NCBI GenBank assembly: GCA_000934455.1
Contig: KN884468.1
Span: forward strand, 410-22,495
Direction of reading: 5' to 3'
Source: Apostichopus parvimensis
Lineage: Eukaryota; Echinodermata; Holothuroidea; Aspidochirotida; Stichopodidae
Length of the DNA: 22,086 nucleotides
Shown here: piece after piece, positions 1 to 9,292 of the stretch
Layout of the letters: every line of letters begins with the position of its first letter
How positions within the stretch are numbered: position 1 is the stretch's first letter
Translations under genes and position numbers: made by a program
The notes under the pieces: model-generated
The model's input: only the letters and a program-made list of their open reading frames with translations
Database searches by the model: none
Told to the model about the DNA's origin: nothing

Positions 1-210
1 ATTCTACATATACATATTAATTTACGTAAGTCAATTCAATAAGCACAATCAGCGCACTTTCTAAATGTCCCTGCTTTCTTTACCATGCATGCTCCTCCAA
101 GAAAACAACACAGAGTAGTTGCTCCAATATATCTCAAATTTATCTTTCCCTCCTTTACTGCAATACGATTTGTTATCCAAAATAAATATATTACTCTCAT
201 ATCAACTGAC

Positions 211-317
211 CTATATACAAACTCAGCTTCGTCTGTATGCCTTCCACAATTAGAGTGTAGGAGAGAACCACTTTTGCATACCACACTGCACCGGTTTAGC
301 CTATTAAACGTAGAGTT
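211..317 (-). CDS. ST8SIA-like: Sialyltransferase copy A, exon 4: sialylmotif L (donor-binding Asn lost)
   Basis: A 107-nt exon after the acceptor TTTTTACATTCAG, ending TATAG|GTCAGT in phase 2. It encodes 35 residues plus a split Arg codon: NSTFNRLN, then RCSVVCKSGSLLHSNCG, then a TDEAEFVYR end. This is sialylmotif L of GT29, which binds CMP-sialic acid. The motif's Cys (which bonds to motif S), the SGS(L)L, the CG and the D-x-x-(D/E)-F-V-x-R are all present. The usual Gly-Asn after VV is Cys-Lys here, and Ile-Asp is Thr-Asp. The end at 211 is chosen because copy B's next exon enters in phase 2 and supplies the expected R-C-N. An alternative donor AGA|GTAATA at 195 is in the wrong phase. The remaining exons of this copy lie off the left edge. 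Confidence 0.85.
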
Positions 318-1498
318 CTGAATGTAAAAAGAAATGAACAATAATAAAATAATGTTGACACATTAAACTCTTAATAAGTGTATGTGAGTGGCACTGTCCC
401 TTTAATGTGTTGAGTCAATCTCAATGCCAAGTAAAATAGGTAATTGTTAAGAGAATAACCGGGATTGAGACTGAACGTGATGAATTGTTAAATAATTATA
501 TAGCAGTTTTGATTGAATCATCAAACCAAAACCGGCGGTATATATATATATATAATTCAGATTAAATTTCTTAATTGCGTTAATATGATTACAATGTGCA
601 ATGTCGTTGCAGCTGTAATAACGAGCTTGTACACATTGCTGGTTAGAAGTCTGAACAATCGATTTTGCATTCCGTTAATAGTGGTTTAGAGAACACCTGG
701 TAATTTTGTTTTTCTTATCATGAGATATTCTCATCAATAGGCAGGCCTACGTATTTTGAACGTAGTATTAAACAATCCTGCATTCTCAAAACAAGGCTTT
801 CATTTCATTACCAGTGGTTTTAGTGAGGGGGTGGGTGGGTGCCATGGCCCCCATCTACAATCATCAGTCGAGGGAGAATGATTCGGTCACTGATAACTAT
901 GTAGTAAATCACACATCAAGGGAAAGGTAAAAATACAGACAAGAACTACTCAATTATGAGATATAAAGGATGTTGGAACGGAAGGTGATAAAGTACGTTA
1001 TGATGGTATTTACATGCACGGAGCACGAGTGTCCATAGACTACCTAGACGTATGTGCACATATATACAATCATACAAGTTGATGACTTCAAGAGTCTTGC
1101 AGTGAATGATCCGCAAGCCTGGGCTAGAGAAGAGAGGTAAAACATAGGAAGGTGATGATCCCATGTTCTTAAATGAACCAAGGACAGCACTGGCCAGGTA
1201 GATGCTGACACACTTTACTAAACAATAATGTAATATACTCTAATGTTACAGTGGAACCTACCTGTAGATACGACGTGACAGGCAAAACAAGAGCAAACCA
1301 AATATATTCCCCTTCAGCTGTACCCAGATGTTTACAACATTTTTTTCTCTGAAAAATTGAAGAGGCGCGTGCTGTTTTATAATTAGTTAGAAAACAAAAA
1401 ATGCTAGGGTTGAAGATTTTCGTTGCCCAGAAAAAAAAAACCATATCATCAGAACAAATATTTTTCGTTTCGTTTCGTTATGTTTATTGTTTTCCTAC
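318..1498 (-). other. Copy A intron 3
   Basis: Inferred 1,181-bp intron. It holds a short (TA)n run at 539-554 and AT-rich sequence. Two short minus-strand frames (946-1164 and 1169-1444) have no splice support or motif and are taken as chance. Confidence 0.6.
539..554. repeat. (TA)n microsatellite
   Basis: Eight TA units inside copy A intron 3. Confidence 0.85.
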
Positions 1499-1646
1499 CT
1501 TTGGTAACGATTCATAAAATTTGGATGACACATTCCAGAAGCCTTTCTCACTGACAAAAGGTAATGTTGATCCGATCGGAGAATTTTCTTTAGTAACAAA
1601 CAATAGATTAGTTATATTTGTTCCCAACTCCTGGTGAATTTCTTCC
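1499..1646 (-). CDS. ST8SIA-like: Sialyltransferase copy A, exon 3: pre-catalytic region
   Basis: A 148-nt exon (one split codon plus 49 codons) preceded by a strong polypyrimidine acceptor (TTTCTTTTCCTTTTGCATAG) and ending CCAAAG|GTAGGA in phase 0. The peptide begins EEIHQELGTNIT, continues with LLFVTKENSPIG, and ends SSKFYESLPK. A TKENxxxG-like stretch followed some 25 residues later by a LPx element just before motif L is the arrangement found in ST8Sia enzymes. Two sequons (NIT, NVS) are present. It enters in phase 2, matching exon 2, and leaves in phase 0, matching the motif L exon. It is confidently part of the same transcript because both junctions keep a frame that would otherwise stop. 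Confidence 0.8.
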
Positions 1647-3342
1647 CTATGCAAAAGGAAAAGAAAGTTGCCTGTCGGTAAAACATTGTAATCATTGTAA
1701 TTTTCTTTCAATGGTGGTAAGTAAATATAAAGGACCACCCACAACAGCGTTGAATAATATCCTTGAGGCATATATAAGGTTAAGAGTTGAGGAGAATTAT
1801 TCACGATCATGCTTTAGAATTACAGGTAACTGAATGAACACTTTTCGAATATTCCACCTGGCAATATCACATAGCCACCCCCCCCCCCTGCTTGTCTAAG
1901 AGGAACTATGGATCATTGAAAAAAAGGGTAATCCTCATCATTGATGCTGGTTAAATACACGAGCCAACAAACATGTCTTTGTCATATATTACACCATAAC
2001 TGTGAGCCTCATTTTGACAGCATATGGCATGTCAGGGTTATAAATAGTCATTGAGAGAGTTGTGTGCTGGGCAGTATTGCAAAGTTGAACACAGATAATT
2101 TCTAACACAGCAGATATACATCTTCAGTCTGCTCAGTTATCTACCCAGAACGAAATGGTCATGTATGTGCATAGGTTGAAAAGGAATTAACATTTCGTGT
2201 GAATGTACAAACTGTAACAAACAGATTGTAAACATGATCAATCGTATTCAAACCTTATCACAAAGGCACCCTACATTATATATTTGTTGGGTTCAGTTGT
2301 ATCAATATATAGTGAACACCTTAATATTCTGCATAAAGTGGCAAAATACTAAACCTAGCCCGAAATATGTTGATAATTTTGTTAAAAAATACTGTTGCAT
2401 CATATCCTGCAAATGCTTCGTTTTATTTTCAAGATTATTTTCTTCGGGATATCTGAGACATAGTAAAGACAAATCTCCCAAATAGAATAGTTGGATAATC
2501 ACACCGAAATCCCAACTTGTGTACAGTTAAGAGGTATCTTGACTTCTATGCATATAAAGAGATATCTAATGTACAAAAAAAAACTTGCTCTATGTCAGGT
2601 TGAAGCAGTGTATCTAGTGCCGAGAACTCTATAACAATATTTTTGCGCCTACAAAGAGCTCACATCAGATATTATCTCGGGGAAATTTTCCTAACCAGAG
2701 TAAATAGTTATAAACGAAATACATTTACTCCAAGTATGATTGCAATGCCTAGAAAAGTGATAGACATTTTCTTCATCTATCACTTGTTCATGAACTAAAT
2801 AGGCCACAAAATTCAGTCATTTGGTTCGGGTGGAGGTAGTGGAGGGGTGCAGTTTATGTAGCGATCAAGTAGGTAACCTGTGGTAACCACAGTGTTTTAT
2901 ATGACTATAATTGCACCATAAACGTAAATTTACATGAAACGTGTGAATCACAGCAGCTTCATATAAATCCTTGTTTAATAAATAACATAGGGAAGATAAT
3001 CAGTAAATGAACAAAAATATGGGGAATATTCAGTAATAAAACTTTAACATTATTACACTATTTACAAATCTTTAATCTATTTGCCAATCGGTCAAGTTGT
3101 TGAAAATTTTTACGCTTTGTACCCTGCGGAGACCCGTTCCGGGCGGTGAAAGGCACATCCGCCTCTGTCCCACCGCTACTATTAGCCGATTGACTCTTCT
3201 TCGCAGAGCGTAGCAGATCTACTGTTGTGATGGAATATATAAACTGAATGAATAAAACCATCGGCAACTGTCCCGCCACCATTGTCATCATTTACTTAGT
3301 AACATATCATAGTTTGCAAGCTTATATATGTAGGCTACTTAC
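1647..3342 (-). other. Copy A intron 2
   Basis: Inferred 1,696-bp intron between exons 2 and 3 (donor GTAAGT, acceptor CTTTTGCATAG). It holds a small open frame with a signal-peptide-like start (3058-3291) and a run of about 11 C at 1878-1888. Nothing else in it looks coding. Confidence 0.6.
3058..3291 (-). CDS. Small ORF with hydrophobic N-terminus inside copy A intron 2
   Basis: A 77-residue open frame on the minus strand, starting with closely spaced Mets and then a hydrophobic stretch (MVLFIQFIYSITTVDLL) like a signal peptide or anchor. The remainder is a polar, Ser/Gly/Lys-rich tail of about 47 residues with a KRK basic site and a single Cys near the end. The segment is visibly richer in GC than its surroundings, and it starts 51 bases after the exon 2 donor. 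I recognise no family. Splice sites that would put it in frame with the sialyltransferase are absent. It could be a small secreted-peptide gene, an alternative terminal exon, or a chance frame of 234 bases. Confidence 0.25.
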   Translation of the reverse strand: MMTMVAGQLPMVLFIQFIYSITTVDLLRSAKKSQSANSSGGTEADVPFTARNGSPQGTKRKNFQQLDRLANRLKICK

Positions 3343-3456
3343 CTCAGTCTTTCAATATTTGTTCGGTTGAATTTGTGTTCACGTTGTAACAATTTTCCAT
3401 ACAGAAACAGTTTCTCGTTCTGCTCATCAAAAATAGCAGTTTGATTGGAGATATTA
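3343..3456 (-). CDS. ST8SIA-like: Sialyltransferase copy A, exon 2: stem region
   Basis: A 114-nt exon coding for a polar, Asn- and Lys-rich stem segment (37 full codons plus split codons at each end). It carries sequons NIS and NRT and ends NRTNIERL. The acceptor is TTTTCATCACAG|T, and the donor is a near-perfect GAG|GTAAGT; the reading frame hits TAA inside the donor, which supports splicing there. It is entered and left in phase 2, so it fits between exons 1 and 3 and could be skipped without a frameshift. The joined end reads ERL-R-EEIHQEL, resembling the helical pre-catalytic stretch of ST8Sia enzymes. A second acceptor-like site lies 54 bases upstream (TTGCAG at 3510-3511), but it is in phase 0 and would break the frame from exon 1. 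Confidence 0.68.
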
Positions 3457-4415
3457 CTGTGATGAAAATGATAGAACTGCTCAGTTTTGAGCTGCAACAG
3501 AAGGATTTTTGATATTGCAATCAAGTCTTTGCGTATGCCTACTAACTTTTAAAAACTCTTCTTTGCAAGGTCTTAAGGCCTTGGCCTCTGCTCTAAACAA
3601 GAATCATCGACATGGTAATGTCAAAATACGGGCAAAACATGTCCAACAGTTTGTCGAACGTTGGTCATCGTATCAGGTAGCTAAAATAAATACAAAAAGA
3701 TAAACCAACAAACTTCAGTTTTGTATGTTTGTTGGGCAAAACTAGACCACCTTGATTGAGTAAATACATTGGGTATAAAGGGTGAGTAGTAATATGAGTA
3801 ACCATTATATGGTCAAAGATTACTCAATACTCTTACTAGAAGAAAATTGACCAACGAAATGTTTGCTCAACGTTTAGCAGTGTACGTATGTTCTACAGAT
3901 GCGGAACATGATCCACTTTTTGTTGATTCAAGTCTGATTTGTGTTCTGATAAGCAGTCTTCTTAAATAACCTATAATGCTTAAAGGATGATAATGTGGCC
4001 TTCATTACATATTTAACTGACTTACGCAAACATACAGAAAACCAAACTTACAATATTTTAGATATTTTTAGATATTATTGCTCGACATCTTAGTATGGCA
4101 TTTGCAATATAAAATAACATATCAACTACAACACACAGCCCGGTTTAGAAAAGACAAAAAGTCTTGCCACTTAAAATTAAAACAGTTTTCCAATTTTAGC
4201 CGGCGACTTTCAAAAGAATTCCGTGTTATACCTAAAATGATGAGCTAACTTAGACACATCGTCATTCGAATATCACATTTTATGTCACTATTTTAAATAT
4301 CAAGTATTTTTGGTGATGTAATTGTAGCATATTTACCATTAATGGATATATAACAGATTTCGTTCAAATCTAGCGTTTACACATAGACGGCGCTAGCATT
4401 TAATGATGGGTTTAC
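3457..4415 (-). other. Copy A intron 1
   Basis: Inferred intron with GTAAAC donor and a pyrimidine-rich acceptor ending CATCACAG. It contains an opposite-strand candidate exon at 3570-3676, listed separately. I see nothing else recognisable in its 959 bases. Confidence 0.6.
3570..3676 (+). CDS. Candidate exon on the plus strand, unknown gene
   Basis: An open segment flanked by an acceptor-like CTTCTTTGCAAG and a donor-like TATCAG|GTAGCT, giving 35 residues rich in Lys, His and Asn (starts LKALASALNKNHRHG, ends QQFVERWSSYQ). It would enter in phase 1 and leave in phase 0. Its codon use and composition look more coding-like than the flanks. I recognise no family. It lies antisense inside copy A intron 1. 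No partner exons were identified, so it may be an exon of a nested gene, a transposon remnant, or chance. Confidence 0.25.
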
Positions 4416-4648
4416 CTTATTGTAAAGATGTTCCTTTGGTATGTTGCTGTTGCCTGTACACTCGTGTTCCTTGTGTTGACACTGTCTATCCGTTCTTCGC
4501 CTTGAATTGTCAATGTATATCGTCGCACATAGTACTCGGTGTACCACCAACCAACGGTTACGGTACATATAAAGCACAGAATAATTACTAGACGCCCAAT
4601 GCGACAATTTCGTCCCATGTTGATGTAATTCTGTTTAGAAATGGTCAT
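4416..4648 (-). CDS. ST8SIA-like: Sialyltransferase copy A, exon 1: cytoplasmic tail, membrane anchor and stem start
   Basis: This is the first coding exon of a type II Golgi membrane protein. Translation from the ATG at 4648 gives a short basic tail (about 19 residues, with a second possible Met at residue 11), then a hydrophobic segment (LVIILCFICTVTVGWWY, residues about 20-36), then a polar lumenal stretch with an N-glycosylation sequon (NTS). An in-frame stop lies just upstream of the ATG, so this is the earliest start. The frame would stop right after the donor AAG|GTAAAC at 4416/4415, so the exon leaves in phase 2, which matches exon 2. Tail-anchor-stem architecture is standard for GT29 sialyltransferases, but this part is not conserved in sequence. 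The assignment therefore rests on position, strand, phase and topology rather than a motif. It could instead be the anchor of an unrelated type II protein. Confidence 0.7.
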
Positions 4649-5255
4649 ACGAACTCAAACATGAACATGTTTAATGTATGTGAATATTTTTGGTGCTCGA
4701 TGACTCATAAGGTACGGAAGTTCGGAAGATCCACGGAAGAAAATCAATGTTCAGAACGCAAGGACTTGAATTAATTGACACCAACGTAATGTAGGCCTGT
4801 TGTTAAAAACAATATATTGATGATGCAGCTATATGATATGTGGTTCAATTGAATTCGACGACATAACAGTACATGATTTAACGAATAGGCTAGATATGCT
4901 AACAGTTTGGGATTTGACCCCGCGAAACTTGTTATGTTCAAGATCGGTATGACTGTACGAAACGCAAACAGCAATTACAGTTGGTTGAGTTACTGGTTGA
5001 AGTTACGATCGGGAGGAAAATAAACAGAATACAGATACATACGGTGAAATATATTGATCAAGAGAAACAGGCATGTACAGTATTATTCAGTCAAAGAGAG
5101 TGTCGAAAAGTTGGCCAATATTATATTTCCATCCGGTGCACATGAAAAATAATTCCACAGAAGATTCTTGAATACATAAAACACATTACCTAGATGTTAA
5201 TTACGTTTTTCATTCTCTAATACCGTACGGACACGTACAGATGTTTTCCGTTCGC
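4649..5255. other. Upstream region of copy A, no gene seen
   Basis: About 600 bases 5' of the copy A start codon on the minus strand. A 5' untranslated exon and promoter should lie here or further up. I cannot point to a convincing TATA box or a 5' UTR splice site. Confidence 0.4.
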
Positions 5256-5478
5256 ATGAAATTGTGAGGGTATCAGACAAGTGTACCAAATGGCGGCGAT
5301 CAACTACATCGTAGAAAAATTTGCATATTCAACATATATTTCATCATATAAAACCATATTTAATGAATGAAATTGTGAGGGTATCAGGCAAGTGTACCAA
5401 ATGGCGGCGATCAACTACGTCGTAGAAAAATGTGCATATTCAACATATATGTCATCATATAAAGCCATAATTAATGAA
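5256..5478. repeat. 111-bp direct tandem duplication (2 copies)
   Basis: Two adjacent copies, 5256-5366 and 5367-5478, differ at only a handful of positions. Both start ATGAAATTGTGAGGGTATCA and end near TTAATGAAT(A/G). Each contains the GC-rich island ACCAAATGGCGGCGATCAAC. The duplication sits 0.6-0.8 kb upstream of the copy A start codon. The AAATGGCGGC core resembles the YY1 consensus (AAnATGGCGGC); a regulatory role is only an inference. Confidence 0.9.
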
Positions 5479-5619
5479 TACGTATTACATCAGAGATACT
5501 TTGCATCACACATAGGTTCACGTTCTTGATCAGGGATGGATTTTGCAGACTGCTTATATCATTATTTGGACGATTAAGGCCTTGTTGCAGGTTATATACA
5601 GGTTTGAATACAAGTACAT

Positions 5620-5940
5620 CTAAAGGATCTGCCTTCCTACAAATCTGTAGACATGTTCACTAAGGACAGAAGCATGGAAGATGAGGAGCGGTGGGTGGGG
5701 TGGTTTGGGGATAATAGGGATGAGACGTTGCACAAAAACAAAAGAAAACATGTCTCTATCTATAGAGGAAATTGTCAATGATGATGGTATTGGAAGTTTT
5801 GCGAGTTCCTTGATAAAGTGCTTGTCTAGCATTTCAGTAGCCCCAATAATGACTAGGCAGATCAGAAAAGACAACAGAAATGCCTGGAAGTAATATTGAA
5901 ATACATAATCTTTTGAAACTGCTGCTAAGAAAAAAAACAT
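5620..5940 (-). CDS. Possible membrane-anchored ORF, unrecognised
   Basis: A minus-strand open frame of 106 residues. It contains a long hydrophobic segment (FLLSFLICLVIIGATEMLD, about residues 21-38), then a mixed stretch with KELAKLPIPSS, and a proline-rich part. Good acceptor-like sites occur near its start (TTTTTTTTCTTAG at about 5929, and ATTACTTCCAG at about 5888), but I find no convincing donor before the stop. It lies upstream of copy A on the same strand, so it might be the anchor exon of another transcript or gene, or a chance frame. I recognise no family. Confidence 0.25.
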   Translation of the reverse strand: MFFFLAAVSKDYVFQYYFQAFLLSFLICLVIIGATEMLDKHFIKELAKLPIPSSLTISSIDRDMFSFVFVQRLIPIIPKPPHPPLLIFHASVLSEHVYRFVGRQIL

Positions 5941-6718
5941 AAAGATAATGAGAGAAGCAATAACAATGATTTCATGAACATTAATATGATTTCATCTAAT
6001 GAATGACAAATATGGTTACGTAAGAAAGCCCTAATCAAAACACTGTAACATTACGGCGAACAAAATTTAATTTAAAACTATAATCATCAACACTTCAAGT
6101 GGAATAGCATCTTACCAATGGGTCAAAATAACACTATTCAATCTTTATCAACAAAAGAAAACTATTGTAATATATTTTACAGAGAGAATTTGTAGGAATA
6201 TGACTGTTCTGATTTTGTAAGAAGAATATCAGCTGAAAGCAAGAGAATGAATACAAAATGATGTCATGCAGAAAGCATATGCAGGTACACCAAAAAAGAG
6301 ATTTATAAGATATCAAAGCAACTCTAAAGAAATAATTGAAATTACAAAAAAAAAACTCCCTCTTAAGACTGGACCATATTAAGTGGCGAGTAAGATGGCA
6401 GCGTGGTTTCAGAATATAAGATTGCATATGAACTATTATGAAATTTACAGAGCGACTTGAAGAACTGAATATCAGGAAATGGAAGGTGACATTGCTAGAC
6501 AACTAGAAATGGTCCTGTCAACATGGTATCAATGGAAAGGAAGGACTAACTCAAAAGACAATTAGGAAATAAAAAACACATATAGAGAGTGGCAAGCTAA
6601 AATAAGATATCAAACCTTATGTATCACAAAAAACAACATTTCAAGTAAGCAATGCACGCCAGAAAAATTGAGTATAAACTGCCTATTACGGCAACCCGTA
6701 GAGTCACATAATTTATTT
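5941..6718. other. No gene seen
   Basis: AT-rich sequence. The plus strand from about 6230 to 6640 reads as a Lys/Gln-rich, coding-like stretch broken by several stops, possibly an eroded mobile-element protein. I cannot name it. Confidence 0.35.
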
Positions 6719-6922
6719 AGTTTTTCATCATTCTGACTTTGTTTTTGTTTGTCTGACATTATTTTTGGGGGACATTATTTTTTTCGTTTTGTTGAATCAT
6801 TTCCTTTTCTCTTTTTTTTCTGACTCATTTACCTTTTTCGATTCTTTTTTCGCTTTTCCGACATTTTTGTATCGTGATTTTGACTCTTTTTCGATTTTCT
6901 GACCTTTTGTTTTCGTTTTTCT
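6719..6922. repeat. T-rich polypyrimidine tract with irregular TTTTTCGATTTTCTGAC-like units
   Basis: About 200 bases in which the plus strand is dominated by T runs separated by TCG, TCTGAC and CCTTTT blocks. The motif TTT(T)CGATTTTCTGAC recurs in degenerate form. It is an imperfect simple repeat, not coding. Confidence 0.75.
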
Positions 6923-7549
6923 ATAAAGTGTCACCTTCGTCCTTGCGTTCCATTCTAGTGACAGGAACTCCCTCTACTTTCGATCCCATGATTTACCCCA
7001 CGATACAACATTCAATCTCTATCTCACACTACACTAATTCAATAAATAGATAAATAAACAAACAAACAATGAATTTGACCAACACAGATATACAGACGAG
7101 AACAGAGCTGGACGTCAATGCCAAAGTTAGTTTAAAAAAAAAACCTTTAGAAACAAGATAAAAAAGAGTTAGAAACAAACATCTTAACGTTCTTCAAAGT
7201 TGGTATTGGCATGCTTTACCTCTTGCATATTCATGATGTTACATTAACTGATGACGTCATCTTTACGTCATCGCCATCGTACCACCTCCACTCAAGTACC
7301 GCGTCCTGTTACCAGTCAGGGGTTAATACACCGTTGTTGGGGAACCATCGCCATTCACCCTGTTCAAATAACATGGTTATTTATTGTTTTGCCGTAACGT
7401 TGCGTTACTTGTTGTATTCCTGTTTTTACCACGTTCTGTGTATCCGTTCAAGTTTTGACTGAAATTTTTGAAGTCTTTAGTGACTTTCTTTTCATCTCCG
7501 GAATGGACTCACCTTTTTCCATACCATATCTGACATCCATCCAGTGAAT

Positions 7550-8520
7550 TGAAGTGAAACCGAAGAGAAGAAGTTAGTGTTATTACAATATCCATGATCC
7601 GCCTCGAACTGATATGACTTTTTCCAGTCCCCATTCCCCATTTAATAAAAGTTGCATGGTCTTCCATCACTTCCCCTTCATGCTCCACAAACGAAACGAA
7701 GTTTGGTCCCAGCCAGAAACAAATCTTGAACCTGCTGACTCAATTTTCTTTTTTCTTTTAAGCCTGTTTTTGTCAGGTGATCCACGATATAGTACTCTTT
7801 GTTGGCGAGAGCCTTCTTGCCATCCTCAAAATATTAATTTTGTCTTGGTAAAAACACACTTTTAAGAATATGTCTTTCTCTACCTTCCACGAGTCTGAAG
7901 TCTCTATGGACTCTCTCTATCTTACAAACCTGGATTCCGGTCTCCTTGAAAACGTTTTGTGCAATTACAATGCAACTCTCACCTTCTGCTGATTTAACGT
8001 TGACAATTGTTTATTTCGGCGAGAAAATATTTCTTGCTGATTTAGCATCGTATCGTGGAGCGTTTTTTCTTCTTCTAGTTTAGCGACTGTTTTTAGTTGA
8101 GTTGAGTAGCTCTCTTTGAGAAATTTGTTCTCACTTCTTTATTCTCCGATAGATTTCGTCAGGCGGTCTATTGCTTATCCAAACTCGTCTTTTATCTTCT
8201 ACAATTCCTTAGATATTTTCGACATAACTTAATCCATCATACTTGTGAAGCTTTCGGACATGGTTCTAGTGTCGGAGTCCGTTTCAGAATCAGATACCAG
8301 GCCTAGGTTGCGTTGTGTCGAGGAGGTTCCTGTTAGGCTGGAGGATAGGTTCGATTGGAATGCAAGCGTGATCCATTTTCTTTCCAAAACTGCCAAGTGG
8401 TCTCCCTCTTTTCTTCATGTTATTCGCCATAATGATAGCAAGTATAATTGCTTTCATTTCTAATTCTTTTTGTAACTTTGGTGGGAGATTTGTATCTTTA
8501 AAAGCCGATATCTAGAGCCC
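7550..8520 (-). mobile_element. LINE ORF1 relic (L1/Tx1-like), degraded
   Basis: The minus strand carries successive frames of a non-LTR retrotransposon ORF1 protein. A Lys/Glu-rich coiled-coil region (around 8210-8060) has an ENKFLKESYSTQLKTVAKLEEE stretch. It is followed by SRRNKQLS-like and EGESCIVIAQNVFKE-like parts of the RNA-binding core, and by a well-preserved C-terminal segment (about 7820-7680) reading ALANKEYYIVDHLTKTGLKE. Several stops and frameshifts break it, so it cannot make a full protein. ORF2 of this copy would lie further left but is not recognisable there. Confidence 0.7.
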
Positions 8521-8583
8521 CACGAGAAAAGACGTTCTTACTCCTTCATGTCAGGCTCGTCCAAAAGATATAGAATAAATAGG

Positions 8584-8649
8584 ATTAATGCCGGCCTTAA
8601 ATACAATTAATACCGACATTAAATAGAATTAACACCGGCATTAAATAAA
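8584..8649. repeat. Three 22-bp direct repeats (left array of foldback-like element)
   Basis: Three consecutive 22-bp units of consensus ATTAATACCGGCATTAAATAGA. Each unit has a near-palindromic core (TTAATGCCGGCATTAA in the ideal form), and the spacer ATAGAA or ATACAA gives it a direction. The same unit occurs inverted at 9995-10082. Confidence 0.9.
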
Positions 8650-9268
8650 TAAACCATCTTTGTTTAGTCCGCTATAGTGTAATATAAAATGTTACATACA
8701 AGCTTCCTTACGTATTTCCAGCTTTTGTGCGAGGCGTAAAACTTCTCCCGTTAGTTCATCCAGAGACACACTGATGCGACATTATATTCGTCTTCATTAA
8801 GAAGGTTTCCAAGTTTTGAATAGCGTAATGCTCTTCAAAGATTAACAACACGGTACAAAGCATTGCGAACTGGTATAACTATGGGTTGAGAGTCAACATT
8901 TTCAATAACCTACAAAGTATCGTTCGCTTCTCGACGAAAATCATGCAGAAATTGGTTTTTGTCTGTCATGCGTGCCATTGCGTTGCAGAAATATATGTTG
9001 CAAGAGGGGTTAAAGGAATTGTCTGGTGGAAGATTGTGATACATTGTCCTTGTAGTTTCTTTGTTTTTTTTTACCATGTGAAAGTTGTCCCCATTCGACG
9101 TTTTCTTCTTGTAGAAATTTGGTTTTCAAATTCACCAGTTTCTCATTAAAAGCACCGTTTGCTCGAAGGCATCAATTTGGTGATTGACGTAGTGAAGTCA
9201 AATGCGCAAATCGAGCGATTTGAAGTTAGCACTCCTATTTTCGCAGCAAATACACTCTCGTGTATACA

Positions 9269-9292
9269 CCACTGACCTCTAGAGGTCAGTGG
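9269..9292. repeat. 24-bp perfect palindrome CCACTGACCTCT/AGAGGTCAGTGG
   Basis: A perfect inverted repeat centred at 9280/9281. With three mismatches it extends to about 40 bp (GTGTATACA... on the left, CGTACACGC on the right). It lies about 80 bases from the midpoint of the two 22-bp arrays. The half-site contains AGGTCA, the nuclear-receptor half-site core, but an inverted pair without a spacer is common by chance in a palindrome of this sort. Confidence 0.9.

Noticed and set aside
195..317. Motif L exon ending at 195 (AGA|GTAATA)
   Set aside because: It exits in phase 0, which does not match the phase-2 entry of the next exon type seen in copy B, and it loses the expected R-C-N. The AG|GTCAGT donor at 211 fits both.
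1484..1810. Long minus-strand frame taken whole as one protein
   Set aside because: Only 1499-1646 has splice support and family-like sequence. The upstream part crosses a polypyrimidine tract and acceptor and is intronic.
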